Of a stretch of 64,000 bases of DNA, positions 1-10,533 are shown piece by piece. Source of the stretch: Candidatus Gastranaerophilales bacterium (GTDB lineage Bacteria; Cyanobacteriota; Vampirovibrionia; Gastranaerophilales; Gastranaerophilaceae); contig JAFTXY010000003.1 of the NCBI GenBank assembly GCA_017461425.1, positions 1 through 64,000 on the forward strand, written 5' to 3'. The notes under the pieces are model-generated. The model was not told the DNA's origin. It did not search any database and saw only the letters and a list, made by a program, of their open reading frames with translations. Position numbers and translations under genes: made by a program. How positions within the stretch are numbered: the first letter of the stretch is position 1; every line of letters starts with the position of its first letter.

Positions 1-22
1 ATATAAGTTAATACATTAAAGA

Positions 23-80
23 ATATAGAGAGTTGATTAAAATCAAAATATGATTTAATCGGCTCTCTATATTTTATTTT
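23..80 (+). terminator. Intrinsic terminator-like hairpin before the lysozyme gene
   Basis: The arms at about 23-44 and 50-70 pair over roughly 20 positions if two G-U wobbles and one bulged A are allowed. A T-rich run (73-80) follows. It probably ends a gene left of the window. It sits only 20 bases before the lysozyme start, so it could also act in that gene's leader. Confidence 0.6.
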
Positions 81-100
81 AAAAATGGAGGATTAAAAAA

Positions 101-976
101 ATGAGCTGGGATGAAAATAAACACCCAAGAGATGATGATGGTAAATTTACTTTTAAGAATGGAGGTGATAATACAAAAAAAGAAAGTCCTGCAAATATTT
201 TGTATGGAAAATCAAAAGCTAAAAAAGAATTAGAAAAAACAACACAAAAAGAAAAATCCAAACTTCTTGATATTTTAGGAGATAAAGCCACTCCTGCTGA
301 TATTTTATATGCTGATAATGACAAATTAAAAGAAAAAATTAAAGAAAATGGGTTGGGAAAAAAACTAAAGGATATACAAGAAACTCCAACTGGTTTTGCA
401 GCAAACACATATATATCAACAAAAGATGATAGGTTAAAAGAATTAAATCAATATAAAACGCCAATTGAAGAACAATACAAAAGAAATAAAGGTTATAGTG
501 AGATCTGGGAAGGTGATGATAATTTTAAAAAAGCTATGGTCAGAATGTTTAACAGAGAAAAAGAATATAATAATAGCAAATATGACCTTGGTGGCGAAAC
601 AAATTTGGGTATTACTATTGGAACTCTTAATGATTACAAAAGAAAACATCCTGATTTTAAAGATGTAGATATAAAAAAGATAACAAAAGACCAAGCTTCA
701 AGAATCTATTATGATGAATATTGGAAAAAATCAGGGGCAGATAAAATTAAGGATAAAGATTTAGCCTATATTCATTTTGATGCAACAGTAAACCATGGGC
801 TTGGAAATTCAAGAAGATTTCTTAAAGAGTCAGGTGAAAATTTTGATAAATATATTGAAATCAGAAAAAAATATTATAATGATATTGTGAAAAATAAGCC
901 TGAACAAGAACGCCATATCAAGGGTTGGATGAATAGATTAAATGAAATTAAAGAAAACAGAGGAAATTTATTTTAA
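101..976 (+). CDS. GH108-type lysozyme (phage-like endolysin)
   Basis: Predicted N-acetylmuramidase that cuts peptidoglycan glycan strands. Around residues 150-170 the protein carries EKEYNNSKYDLGGETNLGIT, which fits the GH108 signature E-G-G-Y...GGxTxxGIT; the first Glu of EKEY lies at the catalytic position. The later HFDATVNHGLGNSRRFL and the closing W-x-N-R segment match the C-terminal peptidoglycan-binding part of the family. A clear GGAGGA (87-92) precedes the ATG. There is no signal peptide, as in phage lysozymes that need a holin. Odd feature: the first 16 residues (WDENKHPRDDDGKFT) resemble a tag common in phage head-morphogenesis proteins, which points to a prophage origin. The roughly 130 residues between tag and enzyme are lysine-rich and unrecognised. 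The 3' end overlaps the convergent neighbour by 9 bases. Confidence 0.85.
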   Translation: MSWDENKHPRDDDGKFTFKNGGDNTKKESPANILYGKSKAKKELEKTTQKEKSKLLDILGDKATPADILYADNDKLKEKIKENGLGKKLKDIQETPTGFAANTYISTKDDRLKELNQYKTPIEEQYKRNKGYSEIWEGDDNFKKAMVRMFNREKEYNNSKYDLGGETNLGITIGTLNDYKRKHPDFKDVDIKKITKDQASRIYYDEYWKKSGADKIKDKDLAYIHFDATVNHGLGNSRRFLKESGENFDKYIEIRKKYYNDIVKNKPEQERHIKGWMNRLNEIKENRGNLF

Positions 977-1495
977 ACTAATGGTCAACATAACCACTTT
1001 ATTTTCAACAAAAAATAATACCCCACAATGACTAAAATTAAAGCCTTCCCACGACCAATTTAAAAAACTTTCATCAATTTTATTAGACGTGTTCTTATTT
1101 AAGAGCACGTTTTTATCTAATTTTAATAATTCTTCTTTTGTTTCAATTTTAATAAACTTTTTATTTTTGTAATTGTATATAAAAACGTCCGGATAGGGGG
1201 CAATGTCTGCTAAGGCGTTTATATCTTGGGTTTTGTATATGTATTTTAATTTTTTAGCAAAATCAAGAGCAATATCTTGTTGCTCTTTTGAATATAAATT
1301 TTTACTTGCACCAATGCATTCATATTTTTCAATATATTTTTCTCTTTGAAATTCTGCTTCTTCCATACTTGGGCACCAATAAAATTCTTCTTTTTTATAA
1401 TCAGGATTAATAATAGTGCTATCAGCTTTTGCAAAAACATAAAAAAAGTTATGCAAAACAAAAGAAAAGAAAAATATAATTAATAGTTTTTTCAT
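968..1495 (-). CDS. Exported hypothetical protein, 175 aa
   Basis: I do not recognise a family. The first 24 residues (MKKLLIIFFFSFVLHNFFYVFAKA) form a lysine-initiated hydrophobic signal peptide ending in an AKA cleavage site. The mature part is mixed alpha/beta with two cysteines (WCPSM and YECIG) that could form a disulfide in the periplasm. It lies alone between the lysozyme gene, whose end it overlaps by 9 bases, and the nusA terminator. The coding call rests on the signal peptide and a full-length open frame. Function unknown. Confidence 0.7.
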   Translation of the reverse strand: MKKLLIIFFFSFVLHNFFYVFAKADSTIINPDYKKEEFYWCPSMEEAEFQREKYIEKYECIGASKNLYSKEQQDIALDFAKKLKYIYKTQDINALADIAPYPDVFIYNYKNKKFIKIETKEELLKLDKNVLLNKNTSNKIDESFLNWSWEGFNFSHCGVLFFVENKVVMLTISLK

Positions 1496-1548
1496 AAATT
1501 AATTATAGATAATTTATTTTTTAATAACAATAGTCAAATATTCAAGCA

Positions 1549-1575
1549 AAAAAGCTCCCAAATGGGAGCTTTTAA
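1549..1575 (-). terminator. Terminator of rimP-nusA
   Basis: An inverted repeat (AAAGCTCCC / GGGAGCTTT) with a 3-4 base loop is followed on the minus strand by a T run. It lies 17 bases past the nusA stop, so it ends the rimP-nusA transcript. Confidence 0.88.
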
Positions 1576-1591
1576 AATTCAAAATTATTAA

Positions 1592-2836
1592 TTATTCTTC
1601 TTCAGAATCCACTTCTTCAACAACATCTTCAACTGTATCTTCTTCATCAATTTCAGTTTGAGAAGTTTCTTCTAAGGCTTCTTGAGCAATTTCATCAATA
1701 ATTTCTTCTTCTTCAAAATATTCTTCATTTTGAACTTCTTCATCATACTGAACTTCTACTGCTCTATTTTCGATTTCTCTTGCTTGGGATTCAGATTTAA
1801 TATCAATTTTCCAATTTGTTAATCTATGAGCAAGACGAACATTTTGTCCTTCACGACCAATTGCCAAAGATAATTGATCATCTGGAACAATAACAAATGC
1901 TTCGTGTCTATCTTCTTCATCAGCAAGAATGTCAACAGAAATAATTCTTGCAGGAGAAAGTGCATTTACAATATATTCAACAGGATCTTCAGAGTATCTT
2001 ACGATATCAATTTTTTCATTTTTTAATTCGCCAACAATTGTTTGAATTCTTGTACCACGAGGTCCGATACAAGCGCCAACAGAATCTACTGATGGGTCAT
2101 TTGACCATACGGCAAGTTTTGTTCTGAAGCCAGCTTCACGAGCGATTGATTTGATTTCAACAATTCCATCTTCAATTTCAGGAACTTCAAGCTCAAATAA
2201 TTCTCTAACAATTTCCGCATGTGCTTGAGAAACAATAACTTGAGGAAGTTTTGATGTTTCTTTAACATCAAGAACAAATACTCTGATACGATTTCCAGGT
2301 TTATAATATTCACCAGGAATTTGTTCACGAGTTGGCATAATTGCATCAGTTTTGCCAATATTAACAATAACTGCTCTATCTGTTCTTCTTTGGATAATAC
2401 CAGTAATTAATGTTCCTTTTTTAGACATAAATTCGTCTAAAACCATTTTTCTTTCAGCTTCTCTGATTCTTTGAGTAATAACTTGTTTAGCACTTTGTGC
2501 AGCAACCCTACCAAAGTTTTCAGGAGTTACTTCAATTTTAACTTCATCATCTAATTCAACATCTTCATCAATTTCTTTTGCATCTTTTAATGAAATTTCT
2601 AAATCTTCATCTTCAACATCTTCAACAACAACTTTAGTTCTGAAGACACCGATTTCACCGTTTTGCTCATCTAAAATTGCTTCAACATTCATCGCATCTT
2701 TATCTTTGATATGTTTTTTATATGCAGCAGCCAAAGCATCACATAAAGAAGCAATTAAAACTTCTTTTGAAATACCTTTTTCACGTTCAAATTGTTCTGC
2801 TGCTTCAAATAGAGCGGTTCCGATTTTAATCATCAT
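1592..2836 (-). CDS. nusA: Transcription termination/antitermination factor NusA
   Basis: RNA-polymerase-associated elongation factor. The order is typical: N-terminal RNAP-binding domain (about 1-125), S1 domain (about 135-200, GIIQRRTDRAVIVNIGKTDA), then two KH domains with SVGACIGPRGTRIQTI and SLAIGREGQNVRLA. A C-terminal tail of about 60 residues is almost purely acidic and replaces the repeat domains of the E. coli protein. Two adjacent ATGs exist (2836 and 2833); the GGAG at 2840-2843 is better spaced for the second. The start overlaps the rimP stop, so the two genes are translationally coupled. A terminator follows directly. Confidence 0.97.
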   Translation of the reverse strand: MMIKIGTALFEAAEQFEREKGISKEVLIASLCDALAAAYKKHIKDKDAMNVEAILDEQNGEIGVFRTKVVVEDVEDEDLEISLKDAKEIDEDVELDDEVKIEVTPENFGRVAAQSAKQVITQRIREAERKMVLDEFMSKKGTLITGIIQRRTDRAVIVNIGKTDAIMPTREQIPGEYYKPGNRIRVFVLDVKETSKLPQVIVSQAHAEIVRELFELEVPEIEDGIVEIKSIAREAGFRTKLAVWSNDPSVDSVGACIGPRGTRIQTIVGELKNEKIDIVRYSEDPVEYIVNALSPARIISVDILADEEDRHEAFVIVPDDQLSLAIGREGQNVRLAHRLTNWKIDIKSESQAREIENRAVEVQYDEEVQNEEYFEEEEIIDEIAQEALEETSQTEIDEEDTVEDVVEEVDSEEE

Positions 2837-3338
2837 TATCTCCTTTATTTTTATTTATTTGAATTTTATCGTTTAATTTTGTGTAATGTATTTTTTCCAT
2901 TGGAATAATATATTCGCTATTTTTATACTCTATTTTTATTCCAAAACTTTCATTGTAATCTAATAATTTTGCTTCAAAAGTTTTATCAGCTATACCTTCA
3001 ACACCGTTTTTTAATTTAATTACAACATCATGATTTTTAAAAATTATATATTCTTTTTCTGATTTAAATTTTCTATCTAACCCAGGAGAAGATACTTCTA
3101 GAAAATATTTAAAAGGAATTAATTCATCCAACATATCCCCTAAACCACGGGACATATTTTCACAATCCAGATGTGAAACGTTATGGTCAGGAGAATAAAT
3201 GAAAATTCTTAAAAAATTGCGATTATTTTCTTTTTCAAACAAAATTTCAAGAGGAATTAAACCATAGCGCATTGCTGTATTTTCAATAACAGGGGTAATA
3301 ACCTCCATTAATTCTCTTTTGTTGAAATGTTCTTTCAT
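2826..3338 (-). CDS. rimP: Ribosome maturation factor RimP
   Basis: Cytoplasmic factor for 30S subunit assembly. The family motif LEVSSPGLDR is present mid-protein, with FLRIFIYSPD and an acidic SHLDCENMSRGL segment before it. The open frame reaches 3377, but I place the start at 3338 (MKEHFNKREL). An AGGAAAGGAT ribosome site sits just ahead of it, and the longer version would begin inside the leader hairpin. At 170 aa it is slightly longer than usual because of a basic tail. It is first in an operon with nusA, a very common bacterial order, and overlaps it. Confidence 0.93.
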   Translation of the reverse strand: MKEHFNKRELMEVITPVIENTAMRYGLIPLEILFEKENNRNFLRIFIYSPDHNVSHLDCENMSRGLGDMLDELIPFKYFLEVSSPGLDRKFKSEKEYIIFKNHDVVIKLKNGVEGIADKTFEAKLLDYNESFGIKIEYKNSEYIIPMEKIHYTKLNDKIQINKNKGDNDD

Positions 3339-3444
3339 AATATCCTTTCCTAGCCTTAATAAAAAAGAAGAACGCAACGTTGTTCGTGCGTCCTAGTTTC
3401 AACCTATTAAACTAGTTGTGAATTAATTTCACGAGTTAATTATA
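3339..3444 (-). promoter_or_regulatory. Promoter and structured leader of rimP-nusA
   Basis: On the minus strand an extended -10 (TG-C-TATAAT; TATAAT at 3439-3444) gives a leader of about 95 bases. The leader holds two adjacent hairpins. One is CUAGUUU/AAACUAG (3409-3415 with 3393-3399). The other is GGACGCA/UGCGUUC (3387-3393 with 3370-3376). The second is followed by a U-rich run (minus strand of 3355-3369) and then by the ribosome site. It looks like an attenuator placed before nusA, whose product acts on termination. Confidence 0.6.
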
Positions 3445-3462
3445 GCATTAATTTCCTTAAAA

Positions 3463-3502
3463 ATAAATCGTTTGTAAAAATTTTATTTACAAACGATTTA
3501 TC
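3463..3502 (-). terminator. Terminator of the serpin-like gene
   Basis: A long inverted repeat (ATAAATCGTTTGTAAA / TTTACAAACGATTTAT) starts a few bases after the stop of the upstream minus-strand gene. It is AT-rich but about 15 bp long, and separates that gene from the rimP promoter. Confidence 0.75.
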
Positions 3503-3506
3503 ATTC

Positions 3507-4535
3507 TTATTTTGTTAACCCTTTTAAATCTTTAATTCTTAAGGCCAGATATGGGTCTTTTTTATTACTATCCACAAGGAATAAAACAAATGTTTTATCA
3601 AAATCAAAATGTCTTATTTGGGTTTCATCAATATGTGGTAATGATAAACTCTTCATAATTAAAGCAGCTTCTGATTTAACTTTTCCACCCTTATTATCTA
3701 AATCAAATTGGATTGTTTCAATTGCTTCTGAGAAATAAAAATTAGTTCCTTTTATTTGTTTATTACAAAGTTGTGGATATTTTTTCTCATCTTTAATTTT
3801 TAAATTAGGCACCTTTAAAGTATCGTTTTCTCCAAATTCTTTGCCTTTAAATCTTCTTTCTTTTCTTTGCATTTGAGAATATAATTTTTTAAAATTTGAG
3901 TTAGATTCAGTTCTATATAAATAAACCTCATCTCCTGTTTTTGTTAATAACTTAACAGCATAATCATTCATGTTGTTATAAAATAAAACATCCAAATTTT
4001 TATTCAAAATATCATCAGAATTTTCTCTTATGCCAAAAAATTCATACTCTTCTTTAGAATTATTAAAAGAAGCTTTTTCTAATTTATCAAATTCATTATT
4101 GAATTCAAATTCTTTTTTCAACATTGCATATGCATAATAATTATCAGGTCTTTTTGTCCAATCAAGAGTATCTATAATATCTGATGTTTCATTAAATTTT
4201 TCTTTAATATCTTTTTGGATTTTTTCTTTTGCTGCTGGCTCAACTTCGCCATAACTTGTGTAATAAGAAGATTCATTCAGCATATCTTTATTAAATTCTT
4301 CTTTATTCAAACCTTTTAATTCAGCAGTTTGTCTTTCTTTTACAAAAATAACATCCTTTTTTAAAATATTATTTTTCATATCGTTAAAAACAAGTTGGAA
4401 TGTTCCAACCCATAATTTATTTGGACTATTTGATTTTGTTGAAAATAATGTCAAAATATCCAGTTCAGACGTTGCGCAAATTCCGCAACCACATATAAAC
4501 AACCCGCTTAATAACGCCAATAGTGTTTTTTTCAT
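3507..4535 (-). CDS. Exported serpin-like protein
   Basis: Start set at 4535 (MKKTLLALLSGLF...), 10 codons inside the longest frame, because GGAGAAG lies just before it. The N-terminus is a signal peptide; ICGC near residue 18 could be a weak lipobox. The C-terminal part resembles a serpin. FYFSEAIETIQFDLDNKGGK matches the strand before the hinge, and FVLFLVDSNKKDPYLALRI matches the closing strand (PFLFLIRDxxTGxxLFxGRV). If so, it would be a periplasmic or surface protease inhibitor. The hinge after EAA is not the usual small-residue run, so inhibitory activity is doubtful. The serpin assignment is from motif memory only. It is divergently transcribed from the U32 gene across 59 bases. Confidence 0.6.
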   Translation of the reverse strand: MKKTLLALLSGLFICGCGICATSELDILTLFSTKSNSPNKLWVGTFQLVFNDMKNNILKKDVIFVKERQTAELKGLNKEEFNKDMLNESSYYTSYGEVEPAAKEKIQKDIKEKFNETSDIIDTLDWTKRPDNYYAYAMLKKEFEFNNEFDKLEKASFNNSKEEYEFFGIRENSDDILNKNLDVLFYNNMNDYAVKLLTKTGDEVYLYRTESNSNFKKLYSQMQRKERRFKGKEFGENDTLKVPNLKIKDEKKYPQLCNKQIKGTNFYFSEAIETIQFDLDNKGGKVKSEAALIMKSLSLPHIDETQIRHFDFDKTFVLFLVDSNKKDPYLALRIKDLKGLTK

Positions 4536-4594
4536 AAACTTCTCCTTCTTGACTAATTTTACCATACAAATGTTTTTTATGATAAAATTAGCCT

Positions 4595-5821
4595 ATGAAC
4601 GAATTATTGATGCCTGCTGGCAGTATTGAAAAAATGAAATACGCATTTGCATATGGTGCAGATGCTGTTTATCTTGGTTTAGTTGATTTTTCATTAAGAG
4701 CCTTAAGAAAAGGTGAACTAATTGATGAAAGTAATCTAAAAACAGCAGTTGAAATTGCAAACTCGCTAAACAAAAAAGTTTATTGCACTTTAAATATCTT
4801 TGCATACGATAAAGATATTAATAAATTATACGACTCAATAGAAATCATAAAAGATGCAAAACCACATGCGCTTATCATAAGCGATTTTGGTGTTTATAGA
4901 GTCATTAAAAACAATATTCCAAATATTGATATTCATATATCTACTCAAACAAATATCCTAAATTCACAAACTGTTAAATTCTGGCAGGATATGGGCGCAA
5001 CAAGGGCAATTCTTGCACGTGAATTATCCTATAAACAAATTGAAGAAATTAGAAAAAATTGTCCAGATATGGAACTTGAAATGTTTGTTCACGGTGCACA
5101 ATGCATGGGCTATTCGGGCAGATGTTTGTTATCTGATTATATGACAAAAGGTGAACGTCAAGCAAATCAAGGGAATTGTGCTCAAGCTTGCAGATGGAGT
5201 TATAAACTTTTAGAAGAAACAAGACCAAATGAATATTTTGAAATAGTTCAAGATGATAAAGGTTCTCATATTATGTCTACAAAAGATTTATGCCTTGTTC
5301 ATCACATTAAAAAACTATGCGATTTAGGAATTGATTCATTCAAAATTGAAGGAAGAACAAAAAGCCTGTACTATGTTTCAGCTGTTTCTAAAGCATATAG
5401 ACAAGTTATAGATGGAAAATTGGATTCCGTAACCGCATTTGAAGAATTAAAAAAAGTTGGTAATAGAGGATATTGCGAAGGATTTTTCCTTGGTAATAAT
5501 GATTCATCTTGTTATTCGTATGATATTTCAAAAGGACTTGCAGGAGCGGATTTCTTGGGTATTTTTCAAAAAGAAATTTCTGAAAATACATATGAACTTT
5601 TAATTAAAAACAAAATTTTATTAAATGACGAAATCGAAATCATTACCCCAAATTATTCAACAATAGCTCGTGTTAAAAAAATTGAGCACACTAGAAAAGG
5701 CGAAGTTGATACCGCAAATACAAATGATGAAATCATGATTGAATTTGATTGTAATGATAATTCTTGGAAACAAGAGGCACAATATGCTCTAGCTAGAACA
5801 AAAGGAATGAAGGAATTTTAG
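4595..5821 (+). CDS. U32 family protein (TrhP-like tRNA hydroxylation)
   Basis: Belongs to peptidase family U32, whose characterised members with this architecture (TrhP/YrrO) take part in 5-hydroxyuridine formation at tRNA position 34 rather than proteolysis. The N-terminus MNELLMPAGSIEKMKYAFAY with GADAVYLG is the TIM-barrel start of the family. The signature region around residues 165-205 has four spaced cysteines (GAQCMGYSGRC ... GNCAQACRW), suited to an iron-sulfur cluster. At 408 aa it has the length of the single-subunit TrhP type. The next gene starts one base after its stop, suggesting co-transcription with yqeG. Confidence 0.9.
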   Translation: MNELLMPAGSIEKMKYAFAYGADAVYLGLVDFSLRALRKGELIDESNLKTAVEIANSLNKKVYCTLNIFAYDKDINKLYDSIEIIKDAKPHALIISDFGVYRVIKNNIPNIDIHISTQTNILNSQTVKFWQDMGATRAILARELSYKQIEEIRKNCPDMELEMFVHGAQCMGYSGRCLLSDYMTKGERQANQGNCAQACRWSYKLLEETRPNEYFEIVQDDKGSHIMSTKDLCLVHHIKKLCDLGIDSFKIEGRTKSLYYVSAVSKAYRQVIDGKLDSVTAFEELKKVGNRGYCEGFFLGNNDSSCYSYDISKGLAGADFLGIFQKEISENTYELLIKNKILLNDEIEIITPNYSTIARVKKIEHTRKGEVDTANTNDEIMIEFDCNDNSWKQEAQYALARTKGMKEF

Positions 5822-5822
5822 T

Positions 5823-6302
5823 ATGCTATTGAAACCAGATTTTAACATAGAATCAATTTATGATATCGATATAATTGAACTAAAAAAAATGGGAATAAAA
5901 GGACTATTTTTTGATTTAGATTCAACTTTAATGAAATCAAAAAGCGGAACATTTTCTTTTAGGACAATTCAATTTTTGAACGATTTAAAAACAAATTTTG
6001 AACTTGCAATAATTACAAACAACAAAAACATCAATTATATCAATAGAGCAAAATCACAAATTGATATTCCTGTTTATCATAGAGCTAAAAAACCAGATAC
6101 AAAAGTGCTTTTAAAAGCATGTAAGGATTTAAATCTTGACCCATTAAATGTTGCAATGATAGGAGATAGACCCTTAAGTGATATTTTGGGTGGAATTAAC
6201 GCAAATATGGCAACAATTTTAGTTGATTCAATTTCAAAAAACGATGAAAATTTCATCGTACGTTTTGCAAGATTTTTAGAAAGATTAACTATTTCAAAAT
6301 AA
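5823..6302 (+). CDS. YqeG family HAD-IIIA phosphatase
   Basis: HAD-superfamily phosphatase. Motif I is FFDLDSTLM (DxDxT), motif II is ITNN, and motif IV is MIGDRPLSDILGG. The N-terminal PDFNIESIYDID segment and 159-residue length are typical of YqeG, conserved in Firmicutes and cyanobacteria and related to phosphatidylglycerophosphate phosphatases; the substrate here is unknown. It lies one base after the U32 gene, so probably the same operon. Its last 14 bases overlap the convergent secG end. Confidence 0.88.
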   Translation: MLLKPDFNIESIYDIDIIELKKMGIKGLFFDLDSTLMKSKSGTFSFRTIQFLNDLKTNFELAIITNNKNINYINRAKSQIDIPVYHRAKKPDTKVLLKACKDLNLDPLNVAMIGDRPLSDILGGINANMATILVDSISKNDENFIVRFARFLERLTISK

Positions 6303-6510
6303 AACCAAGCATAAAGCTTGAAACAACAAAAAGTCCAACAAAGAAATAAGTAACTTTGTTTAAGCCTTTTTCTGTTGATTTTTGAGATGAAAATAATTGA
6401 CTTGCAGCACCAATTGATGCGATTCCATCGCCTTTTGGAGAATGCAATAAAACTAAAATAACACTAAATACTGCGCCAATTATTTGTAATGTATAAAAAA
6501 ATGTAGTCAT
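6289..6510 (-). CDS. secG: Preprotein translocase subunit SecG
   Basis: Small inner-membrane subunit of the SecYEG channel. At 73 aa it has two membrane helices (about 3-20 and 52-72) joined by the conserved loop with SPKGDGIASIGAASQLFSSQ. The family pattern (LxSxKGDGL...G...F) is clear. It is a single gene between the gyrB terminator and the convergent yqeG. Confidence 0.9.
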   Translation of the reverse strand: MTTFFYTLQIIGAVFSVILVLLHSPKGDGIASIGAASQLFSSQKSTEKGLNKVTYFFVGLFVVSSFMLGFILK

Positions 6511-6578
6511 CTAAAAATCCCTTTAATTGCTCATTAATTTCAAAATAACATAAACAATATTTTTTTGCATGTTTTATT

Positions 6579-6611
6579 AAAAAATCGCCCCCATTTTGAG
6601 GGCGATTTTTA
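6579..6611 (-). terminator. Terminator of gyrB
   Basis: A perfect stem (AAAAATCGCCC / GGGCGATTTTT) with a T run on the minus strand lies 13 bases past the gyrB stop. Confidence 0.92.
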
Positions 6612-6623
6612 TAAATTTATTAA

Positions 6624-9098
<2,475 letters not shown>

Positions 9099-9110
9099 TT
9101 ATTTAATAAT

Positions 9111-9140
9111 ATTGTACTATAAAATAAGGCTAAAACGCAA
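9111..9140 (-). promoter_or_regulatory. gyrB promoter
   Basis: The minus strand reads TTGCGT, 18 bases, TACAAT (9135-9140 and 9111-9116), about 37-42 bases ahead of the gyrB ATG. The fit to sigma-70 consensus is moderate. Confidence 0.5.
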
Positions 9141-9250
9141 GTTTTAACAAACATGTAAACCATTTTTAATTTTAATTTTTTATCAATAAATATCTAAAAA
9201 GCTAATGCTTTTAATTTTCAATAAAATATATTATTTTACTTAATCGGTTT

Positions 9251-9345
9251 ATTTATCTTCTTGTCTTTTCTTTTCTTTCTTTTTCCTTCAAGCGCCAGAA
9301 TGAAAAGAAAGAAAAGACAAACAAAAGAAAGAAACTTCGGCTTGA
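9251..9345 (+). repeat. Dispersed hairpin repeat, copy 1
   Basis: Pyrimidine-rich arm (CTTGTCTTTTC...TTTTCC), a core TTCAAGCGCC, then the purine-rich complement (GAAAAGAAAGAAAAGACAA) and a second AAAAGAAAGAAA run. Related copies lie at 9553-9640 (inverted) and 48388-48455. This gap between gyrB and the MnmC-like gene (9075-9682) holds the gyrB promoter and two repeat copies. I see no gene in it. Confidence 0.6.
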
Positions 9346-9552
9346 AGTAATGATTAATGCTTTCGTTCAAAATTAATTCCTCAATAAAACAGTCGAGGTT
9401 TTGAACACCTTAAAAAATAATTTCTTTATTTTTTTAATTAAATTAGTTTATCGTTCAAAATCCTCTCCGAATTTATTGTTTTGTGGAATTAATTTTTCAC
9501 TGATTTAATATAAAATTTTAGTTTTGCTTTGCAAAACTATTAACTTGAGGCT

Positions 9553-9640
9553 AGCCGCCTTTCTTTTTCTTTTGGTTCCGTTTTCTTTTTCTTTGATCGG
9601 CGATTGAACAAAGAAAAAGAAAATGAACAAAAGCTTTAGC
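9553..9640 (-). repeat. Dispersed hairpin repeat, copy 2 (inverted)
   Basis: The arms TTTTCTTTTTCTTTG (9581-9595) and CAAAGAAAAAGAAAA (9609-9623) are perfect complements. Read on the minus strand the loop is TTCAATCGCCGATC, matching the core of copy 1 (TTCAAGCGCC). Copies 1 and 2 therefore face each other across about 200 bases. Confidence 0.6.
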
Positions 9641-9682
9641 TTTTTATAGATTAATATATTCTTTTTAATAAAATAATATATT

Positions 9683-10477
9683 TTATTTAACAACAGTCTT
9701 TAAATACCCACTCAGGGTTTGTAATTTTGAATTATTAACTTCATTATCTCGATTTTTTATAATTTCTTCATGAGATAAATTTAAATCCTTATCTTTATAT
9801 GTTATTGCTGATTTTGTATTTAATTTTCCTAATTCAAAAGAAATCAAAGGGTTTTTGATTAAATTTTTATCAAACGATGCAACGGTACCAATAATTTTAT
9901 TATCAACAATAGTTTGTCCTAAAAATAATCCCATTTTACATAAAGCATTCAAAACAGGTTTAGAATGATTGTATGTACAATAAATTCCATTATCCTTTAA
10001 TTTTGATGCCACCAATTTTATAAATTCTTCACTCCATAATATTGATTGTTTATGCGGAGCAAAACCATCATGAAAAATAATATCGTATTTTTTATCAATT
10101 TTTTTTATTGCACTTCTAGCATCTTCAATATAAAAATGAATAAAATCTGATTTTTGCAAATTATCTTTTATAATTTGGTTTATTTTTTCATCATAATCAA
10201 ATTCATAAGATTTAGAAACTAACTCATTATCAATTTCTATACAATCAATTGAATTGATATTTGAAAAATTTTCTATCGCACATTTTGTATTATATCCAAT
10301 TCCATAACATATATCCAAAATATCTAAAGAACGATTATTCAAAATTAAAGCAGGGGCAATAAATTTTTCATACGCTTCTTTTTTTGCACCAAACTTTGAA
10401 TGATAAACTTCATTTAATTCTTCATTATATAAACCGATTGAACCATCTTGTGTTTTAAATGTTTTAATATTTTTCAT
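9683..10477 (-). CDS. MnmC-like tRNA methyltransferase domain protein
   Basis: Resembles the methyltransferase half of MnmC, which makes the last methylation of 5-methylaminomethyl-2-thiouridine at the tRNA wobble base. Evidence is DGSIGLYNEELNEVYHSKFGA near the N-terminus, a SAM-binding ILDICYGIGYNT, the acidic CIEID after strand 2, and HDGFAPHKQSILWSEEFI. No FAD oxidase domain follows, so it is the stand-alone type. The frame stays open to 10516, but those extra codons lie in the ftsZ terminator hairpin. I therefore place the start at 10477 (MKNIKTFKTQ), which has only a weak ribosome site. About 55 C-terminal residues are unrecognised. Confidence 0.78.
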   Translation of the reverse strand: MKNIKTFKTQDGSIGLYNEELNEVYHSKFGAKKEAYEKFIAPALILNNRSLDILDICYGIGYNTKCAIENFSNINSIDCIEIDNELVSKSYEFDYDEKINQIIKDNLQKSDFIHFYIEDARSAIKKIDKKYDIIFHDGFAPHKQSILWSEEFIKLVASKLKDNGIYCTYNHSKPVLNALCKMGLFLGQTIVDNKIIGTVASFDKNLIKNPLISFELGKLNTKSAITYKDKDLNLSHEEIIKNRDNEVNNSKLQTLSGYLKTVVK

Positions 10478-10482
10478 CTTAG

Positions 10483-10514
10483 TAAAAAATGAACCAAGGC
10501 TTTCACCTTGGTTC
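10483..10514 (-). terminator. Terminator of ftsZ
   Basis: Perfect 9-bp stem (GAACCAAGG / CCTTGGTTC) with a six-base loop, followed on the minus strand by a run of six T. It begins 20 bases past the ftsZ stop and rules out the longer start of the MnmC-like gene. Confidence 0.88.
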
Positions 10515-10533
10515 AATCTATATTTTCTTTAAA

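Noticed and set aside
9505-9693. Open frame on the minus strand before the MnmC-like gene
   Set aside because: Low-complexity translation of the hairpin repeat copy 2; not a gene.
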